Assembly (NCBI RefSeq): GCF_003050905.1
Contig: NZ_QAOT01000022.1
Origin: Cereibacter_A azotoformans
GTDB taxonomy: Bacteria; Pseudomonadota; Alphaproteobacteria; Rhodobacterales; Rhodobacteraceae
Direction: 5' to 3' (one strand)
DNA length: 64,000 nucleotides
The notes beneath the pieces were generated by a model, which made no database searches, was not told the DNA's origin, and was given only the letters and a program-made list of their open reading frames with translations. This document shows positions 36,472-44,789 of the stretch, piece by piece. The position numbers were made by a program, and so were the translations under genes. The first letter of the stretch is position 1, and every line of letters starts with the position of its first letter.

Positions 36472-36831
36472 ATGGAGATTACGGAAAAGGAAACCTCGCA
36501 ACAGGAGCAGCCATTGGCCGAACTTGATCTTGAGAAACTGTCGCTGAAAGAGCTCAAGGCCTTGCGCACGCAGCTCGACCGGGCCATTGCAACCTATGAG
36601 GATCGCCGGAAGAGAGAGGCGCGGGAAGAACTCGAGGAAACGGCGCGTGCGCTCGGCTTCACCCTCGCGGAACTCGTGGGTGCGCCGGTCTTGCGCAAGC
36701 GATCGAATGCCCCGCCCAAATATGCCAATCCCGCCAATTCCGGCGACACCTGGTCCGGGCGCGGCCGGAGACCCCGTTGGTTCGAGGAAGCGCTCGCCCG
36801 CGGACAGTCGGCAGACGAGCTGAAGATCTGA
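36472..36831 (+). CDS. H-NS family nucleoid protein, paralogue 2
   Basis: ATG at 36472 (MEITEKETSQQEQPLAELDL) follows CCGGAG; 119 residues. Two helical segments (LKELKALRTQLDRAIATYED, RREAREELEETARALGF) form the coiled-coil part. The DNA-binding end reads PPKYANPANSGDTWSGRGRR then PRWFEEALARG, complete with the GRGRR hook and PRWF. The N-terminus is longer and richer in E and Q than in paralogue 1. It has an attenuator-like leader and is followed by GC-rich inverted repeats shared in type with those after paralogue 3. Likely a silencer of AT-rich acquired DNA. Confidence 0.93.
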   Translation: MEITEKETSQQEQPLAELDLEKLSLKELKALRTQLDRAIATYEDRRKREAREELEETARALGFTLAELVGAPVLRKRSNAPPKYANPANSGDTWSGRGRRPRWFEEALARGQSADELKI

Positions 36832-36894
36832 TCCTGCCCGACAGAGGTCAGGAGACATCGACCTCCGGGCCCGGTAAGACCGCATCGCGACCCG

Positions 36895-36913
36895 GGCCCG
36901 GCATTACCGGGCC
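36895..36913 (+). terminator. Perfect hairpin downstream of H-NS paralogue 2
   Basis: GGCCCGG-CATTA-CCGGGCC, 7-bp stem, 5-nt loop, 64 bp after the stop codon. A related GGCCCGGTAA sequence occurs about 20 bp upstream and, in altered form, after paralogue 3. No T-run follows. Confidence 0.5.
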
Positions 36914-37084
36914 GGGCAAGGCATCCATGGCCTCCGGCCCGGAAATGGGACCGCGCTCACGTCCCGATCCGGGCCGCCCTAACAGGCCGCTGAAATAGTC
37001 GATCTCCCGGAATATTGTTCTTCGGCACACCGGTCGAAGTCGGGGCTGGCCCAAGGTATCGCGCGCCTTCCGTCGCCTGTCGTC

Positions 37085-38030
37085 TCAGGCGGCAAGCAGC
37101 CTCGGCAGCCGGGCGAGGGTACAGGCCGCCATCGTGAAGGTGAACTGCACACCGACGCGCTTCACACCTCGATGTATGGTCTGCGCCATCGGCCCGACGG
37201 TCTTGGCCCAGCCGAAAGGCTCCTCGATCTTCTTCCGGCAGCGCTGCGAGAGGGTGTAGCCCTCGTGCCGGGTGGTCCGGCCGTAGATCGCCGAGAACCG
37301 CGCCTTCTGCGCGACATGAGGCGTGCGCAAGCTTGCCGCAGGTCCTGGACGAACTCCTCGGCCTCATAGGCCTTGTCGGCGCCGAGCGTCAGCCGCCTCG
37401 TTGACCCCGGCGAGTGGCGGTGGACCATGTCGAGCGCGGCTTTCCGCTCGGCATGTCCGTCCGCCTGCGTGACCTCAGTCTGAACCGCGAAGCCGCGCCG
37501 GTTCTCCATCAAGGTATGGCCCATGAAACAGAGGATCGCGCCGGCGCCGGGAGATTTCTTGTAAAGCCGCGCCTCCGGATCCGTGACCGAGGCATGGGTA
37601 GCGTTCGAGCGCTTCTGGCCCCGGAAGTCGACCTCGGCATTTCGGGTTCTGGATTCGGCGGCGTCATCGGGGCGGTCTCGGGCTTCGTCTCGGTGGGTTC
37701 AGCTTCGGCGGCGGGCGGAGGGGCTGGCGGATCGTCGGGACCGCCGCCGGGCTCTGCCGCTTCCTGCTCCGGCTTTGGCTGGAAGCCCTTCACCGACGCC
37801 CAGGCCTTGATCGGTGTGCCGTCGACCGAGAAGTGCTCGTCCCGGGCGGCCATCGGCGGCGCAGAGCCGGTCGAATTCGCCGTTCATGCTGACCAGTGCG
37901 TCGTTCACGACCCGGCGTATCTTGCGAAACGTGACGGGCCGGAATGCGCTCCTCGAGGTCGACATAGCTGAACAGCGACCCGCTCGACTCGTCCGTCCCG
38001 CGCCCGAAAATGAATAATTGGGATACCGCG
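37085..38030 (-). pseudogene. IS5/IS1182-type transposase, heavily frameshifted
   Basis: Pieces in three minus frames follow one another: SGSLFSYVDLEERIPARH, then RKIRRVVNDALVSMNGEFDR (38000-37880); then DEHFSVDGTPIKAWASVKGF (about 37850); then GHTLMENRRGFAVQTEVTQA and ADKAYEAEEFVQDLR (about 37520-37340); then a tail ending RCRKKIEEPFGWAKTV and ARLPRLLAA at 37085. The order matches IS5-group DDE transposases (H.. VDGT, then the glutamate in KKIEEPFGW). The segment between NGEFDRL and DEHFSVDG is missing and at least three indels are present. Not functional. Confidence 0.85.
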
Positions 38031-38131
38031 AAAGAGTAGGGGGAATGATCGCAGCGCGCCTTTCAGGCGCGATTGACAGATAGCCCGCCAAGCAAGCAGT
38101 ATTTCCTGCAAATCGCAGCGCGAGGTTGAGT

Positions 38132-38449
38132 ATGAACGAACGGTTCTTCATAGGGCTTACGCTCGGCGCCACTCTTATCGGAATCGGTCCAGCCCTGTCG
38201 CAGGCCCGACCTGAACCTGACCCCAACGATCTTTACGCCGTCATAGATTGGGTTCTCGAGACGAACTCTTGTACGGCTTCCGAATCCCGAATATTTAACG
38301 AGTTGCAGACGCGCAGCGATTTGGGGACCGCAGGAATCGTCATCAGGAACTGGACTGAAGCTGCGGATTTCAACAAAAGCTACCGCGTTCACGAAAACGC
38401 GGAGCATGAATTCATTTATACGATGACCTCCGGACCCGTCTGCGGTTGA
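38132..38449 (+). CDS. Small secreted hypothetical protein
   Basis: ATG at 38132 behind GAGG (a TTG two codons upstream is in frame). Signal peptide MNERFFIGLTLGATLIGIGPALSQA, then 80 residues with two cysteines (TNSCTASES and SGPVCG), so a disulfide is possible. Lower GC than the surrounding DNA, consistent with recent acquisition. It stands alone after the broken IS5-type element. I do not recognise a family. Confidence 0.6.
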   Translation: MNERFFIGLTLGATLIGIGPALSQARPEPDPNDLYAVIDWVLETNSCTASESRIFNELQTRSDLGTAGIVIRNWTEAADFNKSYRVHENAEHEFIYTMTSGPVCG

Positions 38450-38910
38450 TGTGTCTCCGTGTTTCTGGATCAGCGGCCTGAACAGGCTGATGAAGAAGTG
38501 TTTGGGCTCGCTCTGCGTTGGAAGATATTCCTACAGGGCGGGCCGCCGCTCGGTTTAGGCGGCGTTCTTGCACCTTATCGGACAGATTTCCCAGCTCCCG
38601 GTTGGGCAAGGGGTACGATCCGGAGTTTTTCAGCAACCTGCCAAGAACCGGCCTTCCCCGAGAGTGACCCTGATCCATACCCAGGCCCGCCCAGGAAGGC
38701 GTTCACCTTTCCGGCCGTCAGGGAAAGCGGCCTCCCGCGGTTCCTCCGCGGCGCGCAGTGTTCCCGTCCCGCGCCTGTTGCCGCAATGTCGAGGCACGCC
38801 TGAGCAAGACCGTTGCCCTCTCGAATGGCGGAAAGATGACCTCCGGCGTCGCCCACGGCGGGCGGTCATTGCCCAGCCGGCGGAGCCCGCCTCACCATCG
38901 CCTGGACATG
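38450..38910. other. Intergenic, possible insertion-sequence end
   Basis: No supported gene. The stretch about 38590-38645 (GTTTTTCAGCAACCTGCCAA) is the kind of sequence seen at ends of IS5-group elements, but I cannot find a matching partner end, so this is weak. Confidence 0.3.
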
Positions 38911-39624
38911 TCACGGTCCGCACGTGTTGAAGAAGGACGCCGTCTGTTCCTCCACATCGATACGGTAGGGTGTCATGGCACAGTCCGCGACCTCGATCGG
39001 CTGGGCCTGTCGCGCATATCCCCCGTCGGATGTCCCGGCCGCCATGTCGACCCAGCTGTAATGGACAAGCGGGCCGAGATTCGCGTTCCTCTGGACATTG
39101 TTCAGCGAGAAGATGCGTGAGACACGGCCCAAGGCCACGGATTCACCCGGATTGGCCTGAAACATCTGGTTCGGGCCGATGATGTCGAGTTGATGCGGCA
39201 ATCGCCCGCCGGCAAGGATCTCGTCCGTCTGATCCTGCAAGACCTCGCGCGGCGCGGCACCGAACACCTTTGCGAACATCTGGTCGAAAATGATCTGGCG
39301 GCATTGCCGCGAATCCTTCAGCTCATCCGCAAGCTGTTCCCGCAGCACGTTCTTGTAGCTACGCTCCTCCAGGTTTGCGCCGCCCTCTATGCCCAGGTTG
39401 AGAAGTCGACGCGAGAGCACGCCCAGAGTTGCATCCGTCTTGCCCTCGACGTTCAGCTCCGAGCTGGATCCGCCGTCGTCCGTAATGCCGCAAATCCGCT
39501 CGGCGGTCTCGACAATGAGCAATGTCGCGTCCCGCTGGATGTCCAGATCCTGGGCCGAGGCGGACGTGGCCAAAAGTGCCAGGGCACTCACATGCGGCAG
39601 GACACCAGCAAGAATGGTTTTCAT
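38911..39624 (-). CDS. Exported protein of unknown function, 237 aa
   Basis: Signal peptide MKTILAGVLPHVSALALLATSASA from ATG 39624. The mature part (about 213 aa) starts QDLDIQRDATLLIVETAERI and includes ERICGITDDGGSSSELNVEG, RQCRQIIFDQMFAKVFG and a C-terminal SFFNTCGP; four or more cysteines suggest disulfides in the periplasm. No catalytic motif visible. It stands alone, convergent with nothing obvious, 254 bp from the response regulator to its right. I do not recognise a family. Confidence 0.7.
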   Translation of the reverse strand: MKTILAGVLPHVSALALLATSASAQDLDIQRDATLLIVETAERICGITDDGGSSSELNVEGKTDATLGVLSRRLLNLGIEGGANLEERSYKNVLREQLADELKDSRQCRQIIFDQMFAKVFGAAPREVLQDQTDEILAGGRLPHQLDIIGPNQMFQANPGESVALGRVSRIFSLNNVQRNANLGPLVHYSWVDMAAGTSDGGYARQAQPIEVADCAMTPYRIDVEEQTASFFNTCGP

Positions 39625-39878
39625 CTGAGACTTCCCGAAAAAGAGGCCTTTTCGAGGACCGGAGCAGGCACCGCCCCGCAGCTGGATGTTCAGGCTATCC
39701 GGCCATGCCCTTTCCTGTCAAACCGCGCATCCGGCCGGCTCTTCCTGCACATCCTGATCTGTCGTGACCAAGGGCGCCACCCTCGCGTGTGGTCCAGGGC
39801 GCGGCGGCACCCAACCTGTCGTCGGCGCGCGCCTCGGTGGCTGGCGGGGAACGGCACCGCTCCGGAAGGGGAGGCTCT

Positions 39879-40340
39879 TCAGGATCGAAGGCTTTGCAGC
39901 GCGTCCCCGACCGCTGAAACGAGTTGCGATGCCGAGAAGGGCTTCGGCACCCATCCCAGCGGGCGGGCGGCCTGTGCGCGCTCCCGCGTGCCGGGGTCGT
40001 GATTGGCGGACACGAAGAGACACCGCAGACCAAGGCGACGGCTGATCTCGAGGGCTGCGTCGATACCGTCGCGGCGGCCTCGGATCCGGATGTCCATCAA
40101 CACCAGATCAGGCCCGTGAACCTCGGCCATGCGGACCGCCTCGTCCGCGCTGGAGGCGATGCCCACGACGTCCAGCCCGTCGGCTTCAAGCGCCGCCTCG
40201 ATGTCGCAAGCCACCAGCCACTCATCCTCGACCACGAGAATGCGCGCGCGCGACGTCGGCCCGGCGACGACCTCTTCCGATGCCGCCGCCTTGTCGGCGT
40301 CCCCGGGGCCCGACGGCGGGGCGAAGCTCTGAAGGGTCAT
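39879..40340 (-). CDS. Single-domain response regulator (output of a three-gene sensory operon)
   Basis: The ATG at 40340 overlaps the kinase stop as ATGA; 153 residues. A linker of about 30 residues precedes a receiver with VVEDEWLVAC (acid pair), LVLMDIRI (phosphoacceptor Asp), CLFVSANHD (Ser/Thr switch) and VPKPFSASQL (Lys). All key residues are present. There is no output domain, so it must act on another protein, as CheY-like partners of HWE/HisKA_2 kinases often do. Cotranscribed with the kinase and sensor. Confidence 0.92.
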   Translation of the reverse strand: MTLQSFAPPSGPGDADKAAASEEVVAGPTSRARILVVEDEWLVACDIEAALEADGLDVVGIASSADEAVRMAEVHGPDLVLMDIRIRGRRDGIDAALEISRRLGLRCLFVSANHDPGTRERAQAARPLGWVPKPFSASQLVSAVGDALQSLRS

Positions 40341-41374
40341 CGACAGGCCCCCTCGCTGCTGTCGGTAAATCTCACGGTGATGCGCGTCCCGTTCCGGTTT
40401 TCCACCTTCAGTTCGGCCCCCAGTTGGCGACACAGTCCCTTCACGAGGCCGAGCCCCGAGGAGCGGCGCTCCGCCTTGGTCGTGGCGATGCCGGGGCCGT
40501 CATCCTGCACGATCAGCGCGAACTCCTCGCCCTGCCGTTCCAGCGCGATGCGCACCACACCCTCCCGCCCGCAAAGCCCATGCTTGACCGCGTTCGTCAC
40601 CAACTCGTTCAGGATCAGCGCCAGCGGGAAGGTTGCGTCACTGCTCAGCTGTCCTTCGGTCGCCGAAACATCAAGCCGCACCTCCGGGCCGAATGACGCC
40701 GAGACCGTGTGTGCCAGAGCCTGCAGGAAGGCGGCGGATGAGACCGTCGCCATCTGCTGCGTCTCGTACATCAGCGACTGAGCCGCGCTGACGGCCAGGA
40801 GGCGCTGGTTGGCGGCCTGAAGCACGTCCCTCACCTCGCGGGATCCGGTCTCGCGGATGGCGGCCGAGAAGAGCCCGACCATGAGCTGGATATTGTTCTT
40901 CACCCGATGGTTGAGCTCGCGCAGCAGGATCGTGTTGCGGTGCAGCGCCTCCTCCAGAAGCGCCTGGCGCTGGCGGCGCGCATGCGCCTCGGCGTTCAGC
41001 TGCGCAACCTCCTTCTTCAGCAGCGAGAAGCGGTCGGCCTCCGGCACCGTGCAGCGCGCCGCAATCAGGACCTGCCCATCCGCCTCGCGCAACCGCGCGC
41101 CCTGCACCCGCAGGCGCCGGGCCGCGCCGTCCGGCTGACGAAACAGCCATTGGCCTGCCACGGGACTCGACGTTCCCGAACAGCACCGCAGCCAGGCCCG
41201 AAGCTCGTCGGGTCCCGTCTCGAGACGGGACCCCAGATGCTCCCCGGTGGGGTCGCCGCCGACCAGCCGGACGCCGGCCGCGTTGACACGCATGATCCGG
41301 CCCTGCGGCGTCAGAAGGAAGACCGGCTCCTGGAAAAAATCCAGAAGCGACTGCTCGACCCCTGCCGCCATCAT
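40337..41374 (-). CDS. HisKA_2/HWE-type sensor histidine kinase
   Basis: ATG at 41374 overlaps the upstream stop as ATGA; 345 residues. A PAS-like domain (about 10-110, VFLLTPQGRIMRVNAAGVRL) comes first, then the phosphoacceptor helix LLRELNHRVKNNIQLMVGLF (about 160), typical of HisKA_2. The ATPase follows with LILNELVTNAVKHG (N box), VQDDGPGI (G1) and SSGLGLVKGL (G2). Soluble; no membrane helix. It should phosphorylate the adjoining receiver protein and takes its signal from the upstream sensor or its PAS domain. PAS ligand unknown. Confidence 0.93.
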   Translation of the reverse strand: MMAAGVEQSLLDFFQEPVFLLTPQGRIMRVNAAGVRLVGGDPTGEHLGSRLETGPDELRAWLRCCSGTSSPVAGQWLFRQPDGAARRLRVQGARLREADGQVLIAARCTVPEADRFSLLKKEVAQLNAEAHARRQRQALLEEALHRNTILLRELNHRVKNNIQLMVGLFSAAIRETGSREVRDVLQAANQRLLAVSAAQSLMYETQQMATVSSAAFLQALAHTVSASFGPEVRLDVSATEGQLSSDATFPLALILNELVTNAVKHGLCGREGVVRIALERQGEEFALIVQDDGPGIATTKAERRSSGLGLVKGLCRQLGAELKVENRNGTRITVRFTDSSEGACR

Positions 41375-41901
41375 TCCTCCCGCCGGAAATACTCGCGTGC
41401 GTTGGGTTCGGGCATCTCCTTCGGGGTCAGATAGACCGCCACGCGGCAGCCGGCATCGCCTGCCGCGATCGACTGCTCGATGTCGACCCGTGCGTAGCCG
41501 AGGTTCTCGGCGGCAATCGAGCCGAAGACGTTGGAGGTCATCATGCAGAGCGACGGTCGTCCCAGCACGTGCTCGCGAAAGGGGCATCGCCGGTTGCCGA
41601 ACACGATCCGGTCCTCGCGCTCCTCGAGGATGTGGAAGTCGCCCTCGATGCGCCGCTTGAGATCCACCAGCACCTCGCCGATCTGCTCCCGGGTCAGCGT
41701 CTCGACCTGCAGCGCGCGGCGGTAGGCGCCGTTCATATGCTCGCCCATGATGCCGCCGACGATACTGATGTAGCCCGAGGCCTCGTCGAGACCGACGACC
41801 TTTTCCAGCGTCCCGGCCAGTTCCCGAAGCAGCGATCGCAGGAAGACGTCAGCGTCCAGCGGGACGACCAGATCGCCGACTTTGCCCGCCCCTGCGTCCA
41901 T
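41371..41901 (-). CDS. Cysteine-containing sensor protein, methanogen-output/V4R-like domain
   Basis: ATG at 41901 behind AAGGGG gives 176 residues (longer starts read into unrelated DNA). The body has LDADVFLRSLLRELAGTLEK, EASGYISIVGGIMGEHMNGA and CPFREHVLGRPSLCMMTSNV, where two cysteines sit 14 apart, typical of MetOD1/4-vinyl-reductase-like signal domains that sit beside such kinases. The cysteines could hold a cofactor or sense redox state. First gene of the overlapping sensor-kinase-regulator set. The family call is from memory and moderate; role as signal input is inferred. Confidence 0.7.
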   Translation of the reverse strand: MDAGAGKVGDLVVPLDADVFLRSLLRELAGTLEKVVGLDEASGYISIVGGIMGEHMNGAYRRALQVETLTREQIGEVLVDLKRRIEGDFHILEEREDRIVFGNRRCPFREHVLGRPSLCMMTSNVFGSIAAENLGYARVDIEQSIAAGDAGCRVAVYLTPKEMPEPNAREYFRREE

Positions 41902-42088
41902 GGGAACCCCTTCGACTCTGCTCCGTGCCTCAACCCGAGCCCCACTATGATACGGGCCGAAGGAACTTGCCAGCGCGCTGGCGGCCGCCCGGGGAACGGG
42001 TGCTGTTTTCTCCCGCGACGGCCCGTTCTTCCCGGGCGGTCGAAAAGGGTGAGGCCATGAACCTCGTGAACGCGGAAATGGGCCTCTT

Positions 42089-42168
42089 GCGAGGCCGAGG
42101 TCCTTCCAGATCCGTTCGGGCGGAATGCTCTTCCTGGCGTCGTGTTCGGCGATCCCGGCCCCGATGCA
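42089..42168 (-). pseudogene. C-terminal fragment of a ParD-like antitoxin
   Basis: The minus strand reads IGAGIAEHDARKSIPPERIW then KDLGLA, matching the end of the antitoxin at 56654 (IAVGIAELDAGKGIPAEQVW then KELGLE). The start and the toxin partner are gone. It shows that this antitoxin family was once present at a second site. Confidence 0.7.
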
Positions 42169-42425
42169 CAGGATCTTCCTTTGGCCTGGGCAAAGCCCGT
42201 TCCGGACATCAGACCAGTCCGGACAATTCCGCCGGACTGATTTTCCGGACAAGTCATGTTGCACGGGCCTTCCTGTGGTTCACGTTTGCCGCCCGCAATT
42301 CCGGGTGGAATGCCTGCAGGCTCCCCCAGGGAGATTTTCTGCAATCCGGCCAGAACCAGAATTGTCATGCCGCAGGACGCCCATTACGCATTGGTAATCC
42401 GTTCGAGTCAGGGAGCCTGGAAAAA
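42169..42425. other. Leader region of H-NS paralogue 3
   Basis: About 250 bp between the antitoxin scrap and the H-NS frame. It probably contains the promoter. No gene is supported; the plus frame of the H-NS gene stays open through it but reads as noise. Confidence 0.4.
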
Positions 42426-42692
42426 TTGTCCGCCATCGAGCTGAATGATCTGTCGCTGAAGGAGCTCAAAAGCCTGCAGGCACGGATCGCAAAGGCCATT
42501 GCCACTCACGAGGATCGCCGCAGGAGGCAGGCTCTGGAAGAACTCGCGAGCAGGGCGCGCCAGATGGGATTCACCCTTGCGGAATTGGTGGACGGCGCGC
42601 CCGCCCGCAAGCGTTCGGCCGCTCCTGCCAGTTATGCCAATCCTCTCGGTCCCGCGGGCACCCGATCCGGACGGGGCCGGAAGCTGCAGTGA
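42426..42692 (+). CDS. H-NS family protein, paralogue 3, with shortened C-terminus
   Basis: The coiled-coil part (IELNDLSLKELKSLQARIAK, HEDRRRRQALEELASRA) and the start of the DNA-binding motif (SYANPLGPAGTRSGRGRK) match the other copies, but the frame ends LQ-stop right after GRGRK; the PRWF..A helix (about 20 residues) is lost. The start is uncertain: no ATG or GTG fits, and TTG at 42426 is taken, about nine bases after AGGGAG. Without the last helix it may bind DNA poorly and act as a dominant modifier of its relatives. Closest in the coiled coil to paralogue 2. Confidence 0.7.
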   Translation: MSAIELNDLSLKELKSLQARIAKAIATHEDRRRRQALEELASRARQMGFTLAELVDGAPARKRSAAPASYANPLGPAGTRSGRGRKLQ

Positions 42693-42808
42693 TCCTGACG
42701 GCAATTGCCACCGGCAAGCCCCCTGACGATCTCAGGATCTGATCCGACCGGGACTGGGACAGATCCTGTTCCGGCCCGAAAAGACTCCCGATCCAGGCAA
42801 ACCCGGTA

Positions 42809-42862
42809 TTATCGGGCCGGAGAGGACTGCCGCCCCTCCCGGCCCGGTAATGCCGGCCGCGG
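42809..42862 (+). repeat. GC-rich inverted repeats after H-NS paralogue 3
   Basis: CCCG-GTATTAT-CGGG and, 25 bp on, a GGCC...GGCC repeat around CGGTAATGCC. The CCCGGTAAT/ATTACCGGG core is shared with the element after paralogue 2, so the two genes carry related 3' elements. Confidence 0.5.
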
Positions 42863-43146
42863 GAAAGACATCTCCGCGGCGTGCGGCTTCTGCTCGATGA
42901 GGGTGCCTGTCCACCCTCGTGACCGCCGGCCATCTTCAGAAACGCATCAACAGGGAGTGACGCTCATGGATCTTTCCGCCGCCCCGGACGGTACGCCGAC
43001 CACCTCGCTGCCCTGCTGCGGGCGGGCGCACCGCTGGATGGCGGGCGGGGCGCTGGGGCTCCTGCCGCAGCCCGTGCATGGCATGTGAGGCGGCGCCGCG
43101 GGGGTGCGGCCGGTGGTGGCCGAAGCTCCCGATCCCGCGGGCGGTC

Positions 43147-43701
43147 CTACCTGACGACGAGGGGCCCGTGCATCCCGCCCTCGTAATGGCCGGGGATCAG
43201 GCAGGCGAATTCGTAGCGGCCGGGGGCGCCGAAGGTCCAGACGATCTCTCCGCTCTCGCCCGGCCCGAGCCGCAGCGCATTCACATCGCGATGCACCATG
43301 TCGGGCATCTCGGCCATCATGGCCTTGTGCTCCTGGATCTCGTCCGGGGCATCCATGACGAATTCGTGCTCCTGCTCGCCCTCGTTGCGGATCGCGAGAC
43401 GCACGGTCTCGCCCGCGGCGAAGTCGAGGACGGGCGGATCGAAGACCATCCGCCCGTCCTCCGTCTCGCGCATCGCGACCGTCACGGTCCGCGCAGCCTC
43501 CTCCGCGCGGGCCGGGGCGCCGATCGCCATCACCCCGTGTCCGGATGCGGCACCCGTGCCGCCCATGTGGTCCATGTCCCCCATGTGCTCCATCTGGCCC
43601 GTCCCGCCCGGGGCCGCGTCGTGATCCGGCATGTGCGTCCCGTCCGCCTGCGCGGCTCCGGCGGAAACGGCGGCCACGAAAGCCATCGTCAGCAGTTTCA
43701 T
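43147..43701 (-). CDS. Periplasmic cupredoxin (CopI-like copper protein)
   Basis: ATG at 43701 follows GGAAG and gives the signal peptide MKLLTMAFVAAVSAGAAQADG; 184 residues. The first mature 40 residues are rich in Met and His (HMPDHD, GQMEHMGDMDHMGG), a copper-binding pattern. A cupredoxin domain follows with the type-1 copper ligands in order: His in QEHEFVMD and Cys, His and Met in YEFACLIPGHYEGGMHG. The frame is open upstream and merges with a hipA remnant, but the signal peptide shows where the protein begins. Likely copper tolerance or electron transfer in the periplasm. Possibly cotranscribed with the hipB-like gene. Confidence 0.88.
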   Translation of the reverse strand: MKLLTMAFVAAVSAGAAQADGTHMPDHDAAPGGTGQMEHMGDMDHMGGTGAASGHGVMAIGAPARAEEAARTVTVAMRETEDGRMVFDPPVLDFAAGETVRLAIRNEGEQEHEFVMDAPDEIQEHKAMMAEMPDMVHRDVNALRLGPGESGEIVWTFGAPGRYEFACLIPGHYEGGMHGPLVVR

Positions 43702-43716
43702 CTGGTCTTCCTTCAT

Positions 43717-43815
43717 CTGGATCGGCGCATAGCGCAACGAGAGTGCGCCATCGGCTGCGACCTCGATATCCGCCAGATGGAGCCTCTCGAACCAGACCGG
43801 GACCCGCCGTGTCAC
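43717..43815 (-). pseudogene. hipA: hipA N-terminal remnant fused in frame to the cupredoxin frame
   Basis: A GTG at 43815 overlaps the hipB-like stop as GTGA. The first 33 codons read MTRRVPVWFERLHLADIEVA and DGALSLRYAPIQ, the usual start of HipA-type kinase toxins (VPVW.. G..v..L and LSFRY). Then HipA homology stops and the frame runs on into the cupredoxin leader. The toxin body is gone. Confidence 0.6.
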
Positions 43816-44102
43816 AGGAAGTCCTTGAGATCGTAGCCCTGACCGACGGGCGGGCGGGCAGTCTCCCGCTCCCGCGTCCCATCCGCCAACAGGGCCTCCA
43901 GCGGGACGCGCAAGGCGGCGGCGATGCGAGCAAGGGTCGTCAGGCGGGCGTCCCGCTTGCCCGTCTCGATGAGTGACAGGGCTGGGCCGCTGATCCCGGT
44001 CAGGCGGGCGAGTTGCCCCAGATTGAGCCCCTCCGCCGCACGCCGCAGACGGATCCGCTGACCGACTTCAGTCAAAATCTGCGCCGCGGGTTTGGACGTC
44101 AT
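43812..44102 (-). CDS. hipB: HipB-like XRE antitoxin/repressor
   Basis: ATG at 44102 gives 96 residues with a Cro-type helix-turn-helix: VGQRIRLRRAAEGLNLGQLA and RLTGISGPALSLIETGKRDA, then LTTLARIAAALRVPLEALLA. Its stop overlaps a GTG that opens a hipA fragment, the gene order of hipBA modules. In intact modules it neutralises HipA and represses the operon. Here the toxin is cut off after 33 codons, so the protein is left as a lone regulator that may now control the downstream copper protein. Flanking sequence (GTTTTACGGTAC near 44133) may include its operator. Confidence 0.8.
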   Translation of the reverse strand: MTSKPAAQILTEVGQRIRLRRAAEGLNLGQLARLTGISGPALSLIETGKRDARLTTLARIAAALRVPLEALLADGTRERETARPPVGQGYDLKDFL

Positions 44103-44211
44103 GCCCCCGCGCCTCACACATCGCATTACCTTTTACGGTACAACATGTGGTCGACCTGGGTGCAACACAAGAATTTTATTGTATTCGGTAAATCCCCTAT
44201 TCGGGAAGATC

Positions 44212-44406
44212 TGGGGGCAGAAGGGCGAGCTGCGCCACGGCAAAACCCGGATTTTCGGCTGCACGCTCTGGACCGATTTCGCGCTGGCCGGCCGGCCGGG
44301 GGACGCCATGGAGATGGCACGCCGCCGGCTCCACGATTATGGCCGGATCTCGAAGTCCGATCCCGACGTGCGATTGTCGCTCGACGTGGAGGCACGGCGA
44401 CGCTAG
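44212..44406 (+). pseudogene. Metallophosphoesterase-like internal fragment
   Basis: A plus frame reads WGQKGELRHGKTRIFGCTLW then TDFALAGRPGDAMEMARRRL and HDYGRISKSDPDVRLSLDVE, resembling the middle of calcineurin-like phosphoesterases (G.R.LG.TLWTDF.L.G....A). The N-terminal metal-binding DxH and GNHE motifs and the C-terminal GH motif are absent. A piece left by rearrangement next to hipB. Confidence 0.55.
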
Positions 44407-44473
44407 CTCGCCGGGGGCTCGCGACAGCCGTGCGCGGATGATCAGGCGAGTTGCCGAAAGGAGGCGCTGACTG

Positions 44474-44632
44474 CTATTTCCCCGGGCTAAGCCAGTAGTC
44501 TTCCAACCTGTCCGTCCAATCGTCCATGGTCATCCGAAGACGATGAAGCTGTTTTGGCCGGATCGAACAAACAGCTGCAGCGCTGTTGAGAAGAAGAAGC
44601 AATGGTATTGCGAACAGCGCTTTCAAGATCAT
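44474..44632 (-). CDS. Possible small secreted peptide gene
   Basis: ATG at 44632 behind AAGGCAGG; 52 residues. The first 20 residues (MILKALFAIPLLLLLNSAAA) form a clear signal peptide, followed by a short mature peptide rich in R, L and D (WTDRLEDYWLSPGK) with one cysteine. No family known. Base composition is like the adjoining Stealth gene. It could be a chance frame, but signal peptide plus ribosome site argue for a real gene. Confidence 0.4.
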   Translation of the reverse strand: MILKALFAIPLLLLLNSAAAVCSIRPKQLHRLRMTMDDWTDRLEDYWLSPGK

Positions 44633-44789
44633 GACCTGCCTTGTAAAGGCGCTCAACCCCATGGCAATGCGTCACTTTGGGCCGGTCGCCACCGTGCATG
44701 GCGACAGTATGTCGCTTCGCTATCAAAAAATTGAAATCCGCGACGCAGCACCGTAGACAAGAGAACTGAATTTCTGAACGGCGATTCCA

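Noticed and set aside
38450..38660. IS5-group insertion-sequence end
   Set aside because: Only one possible end-like stretch and no matching inverted partner.
42966..43088. 40-codon plus frame with an AGGGAG ribosome-like site
   Set aside because: Short, no recognisable content beyond a CCG-A-H stretch, and adjacent DNA gives no support. Possible but too weak to list.
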